The notes under the pieces were generated by a model. The model worked only from the letters and a program-made list of their open reading frames with translations. It searched no databases and was not told the origin of the DNA. A DNA stretch of 64,000 nucleotides, from contig NZ_JAUSUJ010000002.1 in NCBI RefSeq assembly GCF_030813915.1, positions 186,001 to 250,000 of the forward strand. Reading direction: 5' to 3'. The DNA is from Rhodoplanes tepidamans (GTDB taxonomy: Bacteria; Pseudomonadota; Alphaproteobacteria; Rhizobiales; Xanthobacteraceae). Below are positions 24,449 through 32,904 of the stretch, piece after piece (within the stretch, counting starts at the first letter, position 1; the number at the start of each line of letters is the position of its first letter). A program made the translations under genes and the position numbers.

Positions 24449-24624
24449 GATCTCGTCGCAACCCGTCTCGACCGGACGCTCGCCGTGCCGTCCATCAAGG
24501 TTCGTGATCGTCGCGTGCTGCGTGCCCGCGTGCCGTGCGTCCGCCCGGACGCCGCGCGGCGCCGCCGCGACTCGGCCCGTGTCCCGTCCCGCCTGCGACC
24601 CTGCGATCCGCAAGGAGTGATCTG

Positions 24625-25548
24625 ATGATCATCGATATCAGCTGCTACCCGACGAATCTCGTCGACCTCGCCTGGCGGCACGACGGCGAGCCGTTCACGG
24701 GCGAGCGCCTGCTGAAGATGATGGACGGCCCGTACTGGGTGAACGGCAAGCCGCGCCGCGTCGACAAGGCCTTCATCCAGCCGCCCCAGGGCAACACGCT
24801 CTACACCGACGGCGTGCTCGAGAAGGCCGGGCGCGAGGGCATCGACGAGTACATGGCCTACACGCTCGAGCTGACCCGCAAGTATCCGGACCGGTTCATC
24901 GGCTGCTTCGTCTACAACCCGCGCTACGGGGTCAAGAACGGCGTCGAGGCGATCGAGCGCTACGTCAAGCAGCACGGCTTCAAGATGGTGCAGTTCCAGG
25001 CGAACATGCACTGCTACCGCCCCGACCGCGCCAAGGACTGGCTGCGCCCGGCGATGGAGAAGTGCGCCGAGCTCGGCGTGCTGGTGAAGGTGCACACCGG
25101 CGACGGCCCCTACTCGATCCCCAACGAGTGGACGCCGATCATGTACGAGTTCAAGACCGTGAACTTCATCATGGCGCATTTCGGCGTGCAGACCGGCGGC
25201 GTCTACTGCTTCGAGCCGTTCCAGCTCGCCATGGACAACCCGAACATCTTCTGCGAATCGGGCTGGTGCCTGCAGTCGCGCATCGTCGAGTTCTCCAAGG
25301 ATCTGCCCAAGAACAAGATCCTGTTCGGCACCGACACGCCGCCCAACGAGCCCGGCATGTGGCTGCGTCATCTCGAGGTGCTGTGCACCGAGCCGCCGCA
25401 GGGCCTCAACCTCGACGAGGAGACGCTCGAGGACTATTTCGGCAACAACGTCGCCCGGATGATCGGGCTCGAGCCGACCGCGCCGCCGCGCACCCGCGAG
25501 GAGGCCGAGGCCTACCTCGCCGCCTGCAAGCAGCGCGAAGCGGCCTGA
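24625..25548 (+). CDS. Amidohydrolase-family (ACMSD-like) protein lacking the N-terminal HxH motif
   Basis: 307 residues; AAGGAG lies upstream of the ATG. It is a paralogue of the next gene and belongs to the amidohydrolase_2 group, which contains ACMSD-type decarboxylases and lactone hydrolases. The N-terminus reads MIIDISCYPTN where the paralogue has MIIDTHLHPTN, so both histidines of the usual metal-binding HxH are replaced (S6, Y8). Other metal or catalytic positions remain: H157 (VHTGDGP), H185 (AHFG) and D237 (FGTDTPP). At 125, Q replaces the H123 of the paralogue. It may be a non-catalytic partner in a heteromer or use a different metal arrangement. It starts an operon with the molybdenum hydroxylase genes. 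Confidence 0.85.
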   Translation: MIIDISCYPTNLVDLAWRHDGEPFTGERLLKMMDGPYWVNGKPRRVDKAFIQPPQGNTLYTDGVLEKAGREGIDEYMAYTLELTRKYPDRFIGCFVYNPRYGVKNGVEAIERYVKQHGFKMVQFQANMHCYRPDRAKDWLRPAMEKCAELGVLVKVHTGDGPYSIPNEWTPIMYEFKTVNFIMAHFGVQTGGVYCFEPFQLAMDNPNIFCESGWCLQSRIVEFSKDLPKNKILFGTDTPPNEPGMWLRHLEVLCTEPPQGLNLDEETLEDYFGNNVARMIGLEPTAPPRTREEAEAYLAACKQREAA

Positions 25549-25568
25549 CCAATTCCGGAGAGAGCCCG

Positions 25569-26501
25569 ATGATCATCGACACCCACCTGCATCCCACCAA
25601 CCTGGTCGACGAGGCGTGGCGCCACACCGGCACGCCCTTCACGGGCGAGCGCCTGCTGAAGATGATGGACGGCCCCTACATGATCAACGGCAAGCCGCGC
25701 CGGATCGACATGGGCTTCATCCAGCCGCCGCCCGGCAACACCGGCTATCGCGACGGCAACCGCATGGGTCGCGAGGGCATCCGCGACTACATGAGCTACA
25801 TCGCGGAGCTGTGCCAGAAGTATCCGGACCGCTTCATCGGCAACTTCACGTTCAACCCGCGCTGGGGCCCGGAGAACGGCGCCGCCGAGCTCGAGTTCCA
25901 CGTGAAGGAGTACGGCTTCAAGATGCTGAAGCTGCACGCCAACATGCACGGCTACCGGCCCGACCGCGCGCTCGACTGGCTGCGGCCCGCGATGAAGAAG
26001 TGCGCCGAGCTCGGCGTCGTGGTGCTGATCCACACCGGCGACGGCCCGTACACGATCCCGACCATGTTTTATCCGGTGATCCGCGAGTTCCCGATGGTGA
26101 ACTTCATCATCGGCCACTTCGGCATCCAGACCGGCGGCAACTACTCGTTCGAGGCGTTCTGGATGGCGATGGACACGCCGAACGTCGTCTGCGAGACCGG
26201 CTGGTGCTTCCAGTCGCGCATCGTCGAGTTCGCCAACGAGCTGCCGCGCCACAAGCTGGTGTTCGGCACCGACTCGCCGCCGAACGAGCCCGGCATGTGG
26301 CTGCGCGAGCTCGAGGTGCTGTGCTCGCCGCCGCCCCACGGCATGAATCTCGACGAGGACGGCCTCGAGGACTACATGGGCAACAACATCGCCCGCATCT
26401 GCGGCATCCCGACGACGCCGCCGCCGCGCACCCAGGAGGAGGCGCTGGCGCGTCTGAAGGACACCTACGCCATGGTCGAGCCCCGGCCGGTTCCGGCCTG
26501 A
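25569..26501 (+). CDS. Amidohydrolase-family (ACMSD-like) metal-dependent hydrolase/decarboxylase
   Basis: 310 residues, 20 bp after its paralogue, with GGAGAG upstream. The TIM-barrel metal site is complete: H6 and H8 (DTHLHP), H155 (IHTGDGP), H183 (GHFG) and D235 (FGTDSPP). The two proteins share GERLLKMMDGPY, NGKPRR and IQPP stretches and a C-terminal LNLDE...LEDY(M/F)GNN region. Possible reactions are decarboxylation or hydrolysis of an intermediate in breakdown of a cyclic carboxylic acid. The following Mo hydroxylase genes suggest an aromatic or heterocyclic substrate. The substrate is not identified. Confidence 0.87.
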   Translation: MIIDTHLHPTNLVDEAWRHTGTPFTGERLLKMMDGPYMINGKPRRIDMGFIQPPPGNTGYRDGNRMGREGIRDYMSYIAELCQKYPDRFIGNFTFNPRWGPENGAAELEFHVKEYGFKMLKLHANMHGYRPDRALDWLRPAMKKCAELGVVVLIHTGDGPYTIPTMFYPVIREFPMVNFIIGHFGIQTGGNYSFEAFWMAMDTPNVVCETGWCFQSRIVEFANELPRHKLVFGTDSPPNEPGMWLRELEVLCSPPPHGMNLDEDGLEDYMGNNIARICGIPTTPPPRTQEEALARLKDTYAMVEPRPVPA

Positions 26502-26574
26502 TTCTTGATTCCTGTCCAGGCGGCGGACGAGGGGACATCCTCGCCCGCCGTCTCCCTGTCCGGCGCGCCGCCCC

Positions 26575-27453
26575 ATGCATCCCTTCGCCTATTTCGAGCC
26601 GAAGACCCTCGACGAGACGATCGCGCTCCTGTCGCAGCACGGCCGCGCGGCCGATCTGATGGCGGGCGGCACCGATCTCCTGGTCGAGATCAAGGAGCAC
26701 ATCCGCCGGCCCGCCGCCGTCATCAATCTCAAGACGATTCCCGGGCTCGCGGAGCTCGCCTGTGACGCCGCGACGGGCCTGCGCATCGGCGCCCTGGTCA
26801 CGGTCCGTACCATCGAGACGTCGCCCGCCGTGCAGCGGCTCTATCCCGCGCTCGCCGGGGCCGCGCGAGAGATCGGGTCGATCCAGATCCGCAACCGCGC
26901 CACCGTCGTCGGCAATGTCTGCCGCGCCTCGCCCTCCGCCGACACGCTGCCGCCGCTGATCGCGTTCGGCGCGCATGTCGAGATGGTCGGCCCGGCCGGG
27001 ACGCGCAGCCTGCCGCTCGAGGCCTTCTTCACCGGTCCCGGCAAGACCGCGCTCGGCGCCGACGAGGTGGTGACCGCGATCGTGCTGCCGCCGCCGGCCG
27101 CGCAGGCCGGCTCCGACTACATCAAGCACGGCCGTCGTCGCGCCATGGAGCTCGCGACCGTCGGGGTCGCCGTCTCGCTGCGCCGCGACGGCGACGTCTG
27201 CCGCGACCTGCGCATCGTGCTCGGCGCCGTCGCGCCGACGCCGATCCGGGCGCGCGCCGCCGAGGCCCTGCTCGAAGGCGTGGCGCCGGACGAGGCGACG
27301 GTCGCGGCCGCCGGCCGCGCCGCCCGCGACGAGGCCCGGCCGATCAGCAACGTGAGGGCGAGCGCCGACTACCGCCGCGCCATGGTGGCGGTGCTGACGC
27401 GCCGCGCCGTCGCCGCCGCGTGGGAGCGAACCGGCCGGGAGATCCAGCCATGA
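26575..27453 (+). CDS. FAD-binding subunit of xanthine dehydrogenase-family molybdenum hydroxylase (CoxM-like)
   Basis: 292 residues. It carries the FAD that passes electrons from the iron-sulfur subunit. LMAGGTDLLVEIKEHIRRPA (about 32-51) is the first FAD motif, and IGSIQIRNRATVVGNVCRASPSADTLPPL (starting near residue 98) is the second. The CoxM-type C-terminal domain follows. Its stop overlaps the start of the 2Fe-2S subunit gene (27450-27453). Together with that gene and 29334-31616 it makes a complete M-S-L enzyme. Confidence 0.92.
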   Translation: MHPFAYFEPKTLDETIALLSQHGRAADLMAGGTDLLVEIKEHIRRPAAVINLKTIPGLAELACDAATGLRIGALVTVRTIETSPAVQRLYPALAGAAREIGSIQIRNRATVVGNVCRASPSADTLPPLIAFGAHVEMVGPAGTRSLPLEAFFTGPGKTALGADEVVTAIVLPPPAAQAGSDYIKHGRRRAMELATVGVAVSLRRDGDVCRDLRIVLGAVAPTPIRARAAEALLEGVAPDEATVAAAGRAARDEARPISNVRASADYRRAMVAVLTRRAVAAAWERTGREIQP

Positions 27454-27950
27454 CCACCGCGACCGTCCCGGTCACCATCACGATCAACGGCGAGCCGCGC
27501 GAGCTCGGCGTCGCGCCCTCCCGCACCCTGCTCGACGTGCTGCGCAACGAGGCCGGCCTGACCGGGACCAAGAAGGGCTGCGACGTCGGCGATTGCGGCG
27601 CCTGCACGGTGCTGCTCGACGACGTGCCGGTGAACTCCTGTCTGGTGCTCGCCGTGGAGGCGAACGGGCGCCGCGTGACCACGATCGAAGGCATCGCTCC
27701 GGATCCCGACCGGCTCCACCCGCTGCAGGAGAACTTCATGGCGCTCGGCGCCTCGCAGTGCGGCTTCTGCACGCCCGGCATCATCGTGATGGCCAAGGCG
27801 CTGCTCGACCGGAATCCGAACCCGACCGAGGAGGAGATCCGCTTCGGCCTCGCCGGGAACATCTGCCGGTGCACCGGCTACACCAAGATCGTCGAGGCCA
27901 TCCAGGTGACGGCGCGGCAGATGGCCGCGGACGCCGGGAAGCCTGCCTGA
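27450..27950 (+). CDS. 2Fe-2S subunit of xanthine dehydrogenase-family molybdenum hydroxylase (CoxS-like)
   Basis: 166 residues; the start overlaps the FAD-subunit stop by ATGA. Both clusters are visible: the plant-ferredoxin type GCDVGDCGACTVLLD (about 45-59, with a fourth Cys in VNSCLVL) and the helical domain CGFCTPGIIVMAKALL with GNICRCTGYTKIV (about 106-150). This is the normal electron-transfer chain to FAD. Length is typical. Confidence 0.95.
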   Translation: MTTATVPVTITINGEPRELGVAPSRTLLDVLRNEAGLTGTKKGCDVGDCGACTVLLDDVPVNSCLVLAVEANGRRVTTIEGIAPDPDRLHPLQENFMALGASQCGFCTPGIIVMAKALLDRNPNPTEEEIRFGLAGNICRCTGYTKIVEAIQVTARQMAADAGKPA

Positions 27951-28107
27951 ATTCGATGCAGACGCCGCGATTCGATGCCGCGCCATGCGCCGGCGCGGCT
28001 CGTGAAGGCCCGTGAATCCGGGTAGTCTGCGTCGTGAACAATGGCATGTCGCTTGCCTGCAAACGCGGCAGCGGATCCCCGTCGGGATCCTCGGGAGAGC
28101 GTGAGAC

Positions 28108-29121
28108 ATGATGAAATCAGTTCTTGCCGGAGCCTTCGCCGCGCTGGCCGCCGCCGCGTCGGCCGTGCCCGCAGCCGCCGACACCGACATCAAGTTCGCC
28201 CTGGACTGGAAGTTCGAGGGACCGACGGCGCCGTACTTCGTCGCCATCGACAAGGGCTACTACAAGGCCGAAGGGCTCAACGTCACCATCGACACCGGCG
28301 CGGGCTCGGTCTCGGGCATTCCGCGCGTCGCGGTGGGCACGCATCAGCTCGGCTTCTTCGACCTCAACTCCGTCGTCCGCTTCCGCGACCAGAATCCCGA
28401 GAAGGACATCAAGGTCGTGATGATGCTGTACGACCGCCCGCCCTTCGCGATCGGGACGCTGAAGAAGACCGGCATCGCCAAGCCGAAGGACCTGGAAGGC
28501 AAGATTCTCGGTGCGCCGGCCGCCGACGGCGCCTTCGCGCAGTGGAAGGCCTTCGTCCAGGAGAACGGCATCGACGAGTCGAAGGTGAAGATCGAGAACG
28601 TCGGCTTCCCGGTGCGCGAGCCGATGCTGGCCGACGGAAAGGTCGACGCCATCACGGGCTTCACCTTCTCGATGCACTTCAACCTGCTGCAGAAGGGCAT
28701 TCCGGCCGACCAGATCCGGATGCTGGTGATGTCGGACCACGGCCTGTCGCTCTACGGCAACGGCATCATCGTCAATCCGGACTTCCTGAAGAACAATCCG
28801 GAGGCCGTGAAGGGCTTCATCCGCGCCACCATCAAGGGCCTGCAGGACACCGTGAAGGATCCGGCCGCGGCGGTGAAGTCGGTGATGAAGCGCTACGAGA
28901 CCGGCGACGAGAAGACGGAGCGCGAGCGCCTCGAGCTGGTGCTGCGCGAGCACATCGTCACCCCGTGGGTGAAGCAGAACGGCGTCGGCGACGTCGATCC
29001 GGCCCGTCTCGCCAAGTCGGTCGAGCAGATCGGCGTCACCTACACGTACAAGAACAAGCCGTTCGCCATCGACGTGTTCACCAACAAGTACCTGCCGCCG
29101 GCGGCGGACCGGAAGCTGTGA
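28108..29121 (+). CDS. ABC-type substrate-binding protein, NMT1/THI5-like (SsuA/TauA/ThiY family)
   Basis: 337 residues with a signal peptide (MMKSVLAGAFAALAAAASAV, probable cleavage after AAA near residue 25). Typical family text: IKFALDWKFEGPTAPYFVAI, DKGYYKAEGLNVTIDTGAG and a conserved AVGTHQLGFFDLNSVVRF. It lies between the small (27950) and large (29334) subunit genes of the Mo hydroxylase, so the ligand is probably the hydroxylase substrate or its precursor. A hairpin GGATCCC-CGTC-GGGATCC at 28073-28090 lies just upstream. No permease or ATPase adjoins; those at 35629-37166 might serve it. Confidence 0.87.
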   Translation: MMKSVLAGAFAALAAAASAVPAAADTDIKFALDWKFEGPTAPYFVAIDKGYYKAEGLNVTIDTGAGSVSGIPRVAVGTHQLGFFDLNSVVRFRDQNPEKDIKVVMMLYDRPPFAIGTLKKTGIAKPKDLEGKILGAPAADGAFAQWKAFVQENGIDESKVKIENVGFPVREPMLADGKVDAITGFTFSMHFNLLQKGIPADQIRMLVMSDHGLSLYGNGIIVNPDFLKNNPEAVKGFIRATIKGLQDTVKDPAAAVKSVMKRYETGDEKTERERLELVLREHIVTPWVKQNGVGDVDPARLAKSVEQIGVTYTYKNKPFAIDVFTNKYLPPAADRKL

Positions 29122-29160
29122 GAATGTGATTGTCGGATGCGCGCGTCCGGTCTCGGGCTC

Positions 29161-29301
29161 ACCTCTCCCCAGCGGGGAGAGGTCGGACCGCGGAGCGGGC
29201 CGGGTGAGGGGGTGCCGAGGTCTCCATCGGCGTCCTGACCCTTCACCCCGGGCGCGCACTGGCGTGCGCACCCGACCCTCTCCCTCCGGGAGAGGGTCGG
29301 G
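29161..29301. repeat. Intergenic palindromic repeat pair (CCTCTCCC type)
   Basis: Two perfect hairpins: ACCTCTCCCC-AGC-GGGGAGAGGT (29161-29183) and a 14-bp stem CCCGACCCTCTCCC (29271-29284) with its complement at 29288-29301 around TCC. This arrangement is familiar from rhizobial REP-like intergenic repeats. It separates the binding-protein gene from the large subunit gene. Confidence 0.7.
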
Positions 29302-29333
29302 GCGCCGCAGGCGAGGTTACCGAGGATGATGCC

Positions 29334-31616
29334 ATGACTTCCGTGATCGGCAAGAGCGTCAAGCGCACCGACACGCTCGGCAAGGTGACGGGCGGGGCCG
29401 TCTATGCCGGCGACGTGGTGCTGCCCGGCATGCTGCACGGGAAGACGAAGCGCGCGACGGTCGCGCACGCGCGGATCGAGTCGATCGACGTCGGCAAGGC
29501 GCTGGCGCTGCCCGGGGTCAAGGCGATCCTCACCCATGCCGACGTGCCGCGGGTGCTGCACTACGGCTCGCCGCATCCGCGCTCCGCCTCGGTGACGCAG
29601 GACCAGTACATCCTCGACACCAAGGTCCGATACTACGGGGAAGGCGTCGCCGCGGTCGCCGCCACGTCCGAGGAGATCGCCGAGCTCGCCTGCGAGCTGA
29701 TCGAGGTCGCGTACGAGCCGCTGCCGGCCGTGTTAACGGTCGAGGACGCGCTGAAGCCCGGCGCGCCGTCGATCCACGACGTCGGCCCCGGCGGCAACCT
29801 GGTGCTCGATCCCTTCGTGATCACGCGCGGCGACCCGGAGAAGGGATTCGCCGAGGCCGACCTGATCGTCGAGGGCGAGTACGGCATGGGCCGGCCGACG
29901 CCGGCCTACATGGAGCCGAACGTCTGCGTCTGCCAGTGGGATCCGCTCGGCAAGCTCACCATCTGGACCTCGACCCAGAGCCCCTTCATGGTCCGCGGCA
30001 CGCTCGCCGAGGTGCTGGGCCTGCCCCTCAACAAGGTGCGGGTGCTGGTCGACCACATGGGTGGCGGCTTCGGCGCCAAGCAGGATCTCTTCCAGCACGA
30101 GTTCCTGTGCGCGCTCCTGGCGCAACGCACGCGGCGCCCGGTGCGCATGGAGTTCACCCGGAAGGAAACCTTCCTGGGCGGCCGCACCCGGCATCCCGGC
30201 ACGGTCTGGATCAGACAAGGGTTCCGGCGCGACGGCACCATCACGGCGCGCGAGGCCCGGGTGGTGTTCAACAGCGGCGCCTACGGCTCGCACGGTCCGG
30301 GCGTGACGGCGGTCGGCACCGCGGCGCTCACCTCGCTGTACCGCTGCGAGAACGTCCGCCTCGAAGGCCGCTGCGTCTACACCAACACGCCGATCGCCGG
30401 CGCCTTCCGGGGCTACGGCGTCGTGCAGACCTATTACGCGCTCGACATCCTGATGGACGAGGCGGCCGAGACGCTCGGCATGGATCCGGCCGCGCTGAAG
30501 CTCCTCAACGCGGTGCGCGAGGGCGACATCGCGCCCTCCAATCATCCGATCACCGGCCACGGCCTGGAGGACTGCATCCGCCGCGGCATCGAGGAGACCG
30601 GCTGGGCCGCCCGTGGGTCGCGCCCGCCGGCGAAGCAGACGGGCCGGCTGCGGCGCGGTTGGGGCATGGGCTGCGAGATGCACGGCTCCTCCGCCTATCC
30701 GGGCATCAAGGAGCAGGGCAACGCCGTCGTCCGCATGAACGAGGACGGCTCGGTGACGCTGATGACCGGCACCACCGGCCTCGGCACCGGCGCCCACACG
30801 GCGCTCGCCCAGATCACGGCCGAGGAGCTCGGCGTGAAGTTCGAGGACGTCGCCGTGGTGCACGGCGACACTGATGTGGTGCCGTGGGACATCGGCGCCT
30901 TCGCCAGCCACACCACCTTCATGGCCGGCCGCGCCTGTCAGATGGCGGCCGCGCAGGTGAAGGCCAAGGTCCTGGCCCGCGCCGCCGACCGGCTGGAAGT
31001 GTCGGCGGCCGACCTCGACATCCGCGACAGCGTCATCACCGTGAAGGGCGTGCCCGGCATGTCGATGACGGTGCGCGACGCGATCGCGGCCGAGAAGGGC
31101 ATCCCGGCACCGCAGCTCCTCGGCGAGGGCAGCTACCACCCGACCAAGTCGTATTCCTTCGCGGCGCATTTCGTCGAGGTCGAGGTCGACACCGAGACCG
31201 GGCAGGTTTCAGTTCTTCAGGTCGTGCCCGTGCACGAAATCGGAAAGATCATCCATCCGATCGCGGCGGCCGGGCAGATCGAGGGCGGCATCCAGCAGGG
31301 CATCGGCCACACGCTGAGCGAAGACTTCGTCGTCGACCAGCGCGACGGTCGCCCGCTCAATGCGAGCTTCGTCGACTACAAGATGCCGCTCGCCATGGAC
31401 ATGCCGCCGATCCGGACCATCATCCTGGAGACGGCGCCGTCCGACGGCGGGCCGTTCGGCGCCAAGGGCGTCGGCGAGGACCCGATTATCGCCATCGGCC
31501 CCGCCATCGCCAATGCGATCTACGACGCGATCGGCGTGCGCTTCCGCCACTACCCGATCACGCCGGAGCAGATTCTCGCCGCCCTCGCGGACAAGGACGA
31601 GGCGCAGGCGGCGTGA
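29334..31616 (+). CDS. Molybdenum-cofactor-binding large subunit of xanthine dehydrogenase-family hydroxylase (CoxL/HcrA-like)
   Basis: 760 residues. It holds the Mo-pterin centre and hydroxylates an aromatic or heterocyclic carbon with water as oxygen donor. Landmarks are the N-terminal VKRTDTLGKVTGGAVYAGDV, the cofactor loop MGGGFGAKQDLFQHEF (about 241-256), GAFRGYGVVQTYYALD (about 357-372) and the active-site glutamate region FGAKGVGEDPIIAIGPAI near residue 710. It lacks the CO-dehydrogenase active-site loop (AYRCSFR), so it is not CODH. HcrA-like or nicotinate-like activity is possible. The substrate is unknown. The nearby gene 31781 could handle a metal for the locus. Confidence 0.92.
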   Translation: MTSVIGKSVKRTDTLGKVTGGAVYAGDVVLPGMLHGKTKRATVAHARIESIDVGKALALPGVKAILTHADVPRVLHYGSPHPRSASVTQDQYILDTKVRYYGEGVAAVAATSEEIAELACELIEVAYEPLPAVLTVEDALKPGAPSIHDVGPGGNLVLDPFVITRGDPEKGFAEADLIVEGEYGMGRPTPAYMEPNVCVCQWDPLGKLTIWTSTQSPFMVRGTLAEVLGLPLNKVRVLVDHMGGGFGAKQDLFQHEFLCALLAQRTRRPVRMEFTRKETFLGGRTRHPGTVWIRQGFRRDGTITAREARVVFNSGAYGSHGPGVTAVGTAALTSLYRCENVRLEGRCVYTNTPIAGAFRGYGVVQTYYALDILMDEAAETLGMDPAALKLLNAVREGDIAPSNHPITGHGLEDCIRRGIEETGWAARGSRPPAKQTGRLRRGWGMGCEMHGSSAYPGIKEQGNAVVRMNEDGSVTLMTGTTGLGTGAHTALAQITAEELGVKFEDVAVVHGDTDVVPWDIGAFASHTTFMAGRACQMAAAQVKAKVLARAADRLEVSAADLDIRDSVITVKGVPGMSMTVRDAIAAEKGIPAPQLLGEGSYHPTKSYSFAAHFVEVEVDTETGQVSVLQVVPVHEIGKIIHPIAAAGQIEGGIQQGIGHTLSEDFVVDQRDGRPLNASFVDYKMPLAMDMPPIRTIILETAPSDGGPFGAKGVGEDPIIAIGPAIANAIYDAIGVRFRHYPITPEQILAALADKDEAQAA

Positions 31617-31625
31617 CGATCTCTC

Positions 31626-31735
31626 TCCGTCACCCTGAGGTGCCCGGCGCAGCCGGGCCTCGAAGGGCGACGGCCCGCCGATCCGGGGCCGCATCCTTCG
31701 AGGCTCGACCTGCAGTCGAGCATCTCAGGACGGGG
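31626..31735. repeat. REP-like palindrome (CCCTGAGG...CCTCGAAGG type)
   Basis: The left part CCCTGAGGTGCCCGGC with CCGGGCCTCGAAGG and the right part ATCCTTCGAGGCTCGACCTG with TCGAGCATCTCAGGACGGGG form nested inverted repeats. This is a common intergenic element type in Bradyrhizobium-like genomes. It lies between the Mo-hydroxylase large subunit and the G3E GTPase genes. Confidence 0.72.
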
Positions 31736-31780
31736 CTCTGAGTCAGGAACGATCGATTTCCAGCCCTGCCGGGTGAGACA

Positions 31781-32785
31781 ATGACCGAAGCGACCAACAC
31801 GACCCCCGTGCCCGTCACGATCCTCACGGGCTTTCTCGGCGCCGGCAAGACGACGCTCCTGAACTACATCCTCACCGAGCGGCACGGCCACCGCATCGCC
31901 GTGATCGAGAACGAGTTCGGCGAGGTGAACATCGATTCCGGTCTCGTCCTCACCTCGGAGGAGGAGATCTACGAGATGACCAACGGCTGCATCTGCTGCA
32001 CGGCGAGCGTCCGCCAGGACCTCATCGAGGTGCTGCAGAAGCTGATGGCGCGTCGCGAGAAGTTCGATCACATCCTGGTCGAGACCACCGGCATCGCCGA
32101 TCCGACCCCGGTCGCCGCCGCCTTCTTCGTCGACGCCGAGGTGGCGAGGCAGGTGAGCCTCGACGGCATCGTCACGCTGGTCGATGCGATGCATATCGGC
32201 CGGCATCTCGACGACCCGGACCTGCACGGCGTCGACAACCAGGCGGTCGATCAGATCGTCGCCGCCGACCGGCTGATCGTCAACAAGGTCGACCTCGTCG
32301 ACGAGCCCGAGCTGCAGTCGATCGAGACGCGCATGCGCGGCCTCAACGCCACGGCCGAGATCATCCGCTCCAGCTACGCCAAGGTGGAGCTGGAGAAGAT
32401 TCTCGGCATCGGCGCCTTCGACCTGTCGAAGACGCTCGCCGCCGACGAGCAGTTCCTCGACGTCCACCATCATCACCACGAGCACGACCCCGGGCTGGAG
32501 ACGATGTCGTTCGTCGATCCGGGCGCGTTCGATCGGGAGAAGCTCGAGGCGTGGCTGCGGGCGTTCCTGGCCGCGCACGGCGACGACGTGTTCCGGCTCA
32601 AGGGCATCGTCGCGATGGCCGGCGACCCGCGCCGCCACGTCATCCAGGGCGTCCACCGCCTGATGGAGATCCGCTCCGCCGACCCGTGGGGCAAGCAGCC
32701 GCGCTCCTCGCGCATCGTGCTGATCGGCAAGAAGCTCGACCGCGAGGCCGTCACGGCGGGCCTGCGCGGGTGCCTGGCGGGGTAG
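31781..32785 (+). CDS. CobW/G3E-family GTP-dependent metal chaperone (COG0523)
   Basis: 334 residues. Walker A is GFLGAGKTT (17-25), the metal-binding CxCC is C70-I-C72-C73 in NGCICC, the Walker B/switch is ETTGIADP, and NKVD (168-171) gives guanine specificity. A histidine-rich loop HHHHHEH (229-235) precedes the CobW C-terminal domain. G3E GTPases deliver Zn, Co, Ni or Fe to client enzymes. Here the nearby amidohydrolases (metal-dependent) are possible clients, an inference from position. It ends 8 bp before a REP-like palindrome. Confidence 0.9.
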   Translation: MTEATNTTPVPVTILTGFLGAGKTTLLNYILTERHGHRIAVIENEFGEVNIDSGLVLTSEEEIYEMTNGCICCTASVRQDLIEVLQKLMARREKFDHILVETTGIADPTPVAAAFFVDAEVARQVSLDGIVTLVDAMHIGRHLDDPDLHGVDNQAVDQIVAADRLIVNKVDLVDEPELQSIETRMRGLNATAEIIRSSYAKVELEKILGIGAFDLSKTLAADEQFLDVHHHHHEHDPGLETMSFVDPGAFDREKLEAWLRAFLAAHGDDVFRLKGIVAMAGDPRRHVIQGVHRLMEIRSADPWGKQPRSSRIVLIGKKLDREAVTAGLRGCLAG

Positions 32786-32792
32786 AAGAGCC

Positions 32793-32900
32793 GGTCATTC
32801 CGGGGCGCGCGCGACAACGCGCGAACCCGGAATCCAGCGGCCCGCAACGAGATTCTGGCTGGATTCCGGGTTCGCGGCTTTGCCGCGGCCCGGAATGACG
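32793..32900. repeat. REP-like palindrome (GTCATTCCGGGG...CCCGGAATGAC type)
   Basis: GTCATTCCGGGGCGCGCG is mirrored by GCGGCCCGGAATGAC, and AACCCGGAATCCAG by CTGGATTCCGGGTT, making nested inverted repeats over 108 bp. It lies between convergent stops (32785 and 32905) and may serve as a transcription end for both. Confidence 0.75.
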
Positions 32901-32904
32901 AAGG

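Larger units (their letters stand above)
23552..24624. other. 1.07-kb non-coding region upstream of the amidohydrolase pair
   Basis: Several short open frames overlap on both strands with arginine-, serine- and histidine-rich translations and no ribosome sites, so I see no gene. The region is less GC-rich than its surroundings and holds an array of CTCACGWC octamers (24117-24242), a near-perfect 22-bp palindrome (24427-24448) and a consensus TATAAT on the minus strand at 24363-24368. It probably contains the promoter of the amidohydrolase operon and perhaps an unannotated RNA. Confidence 0.5.
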
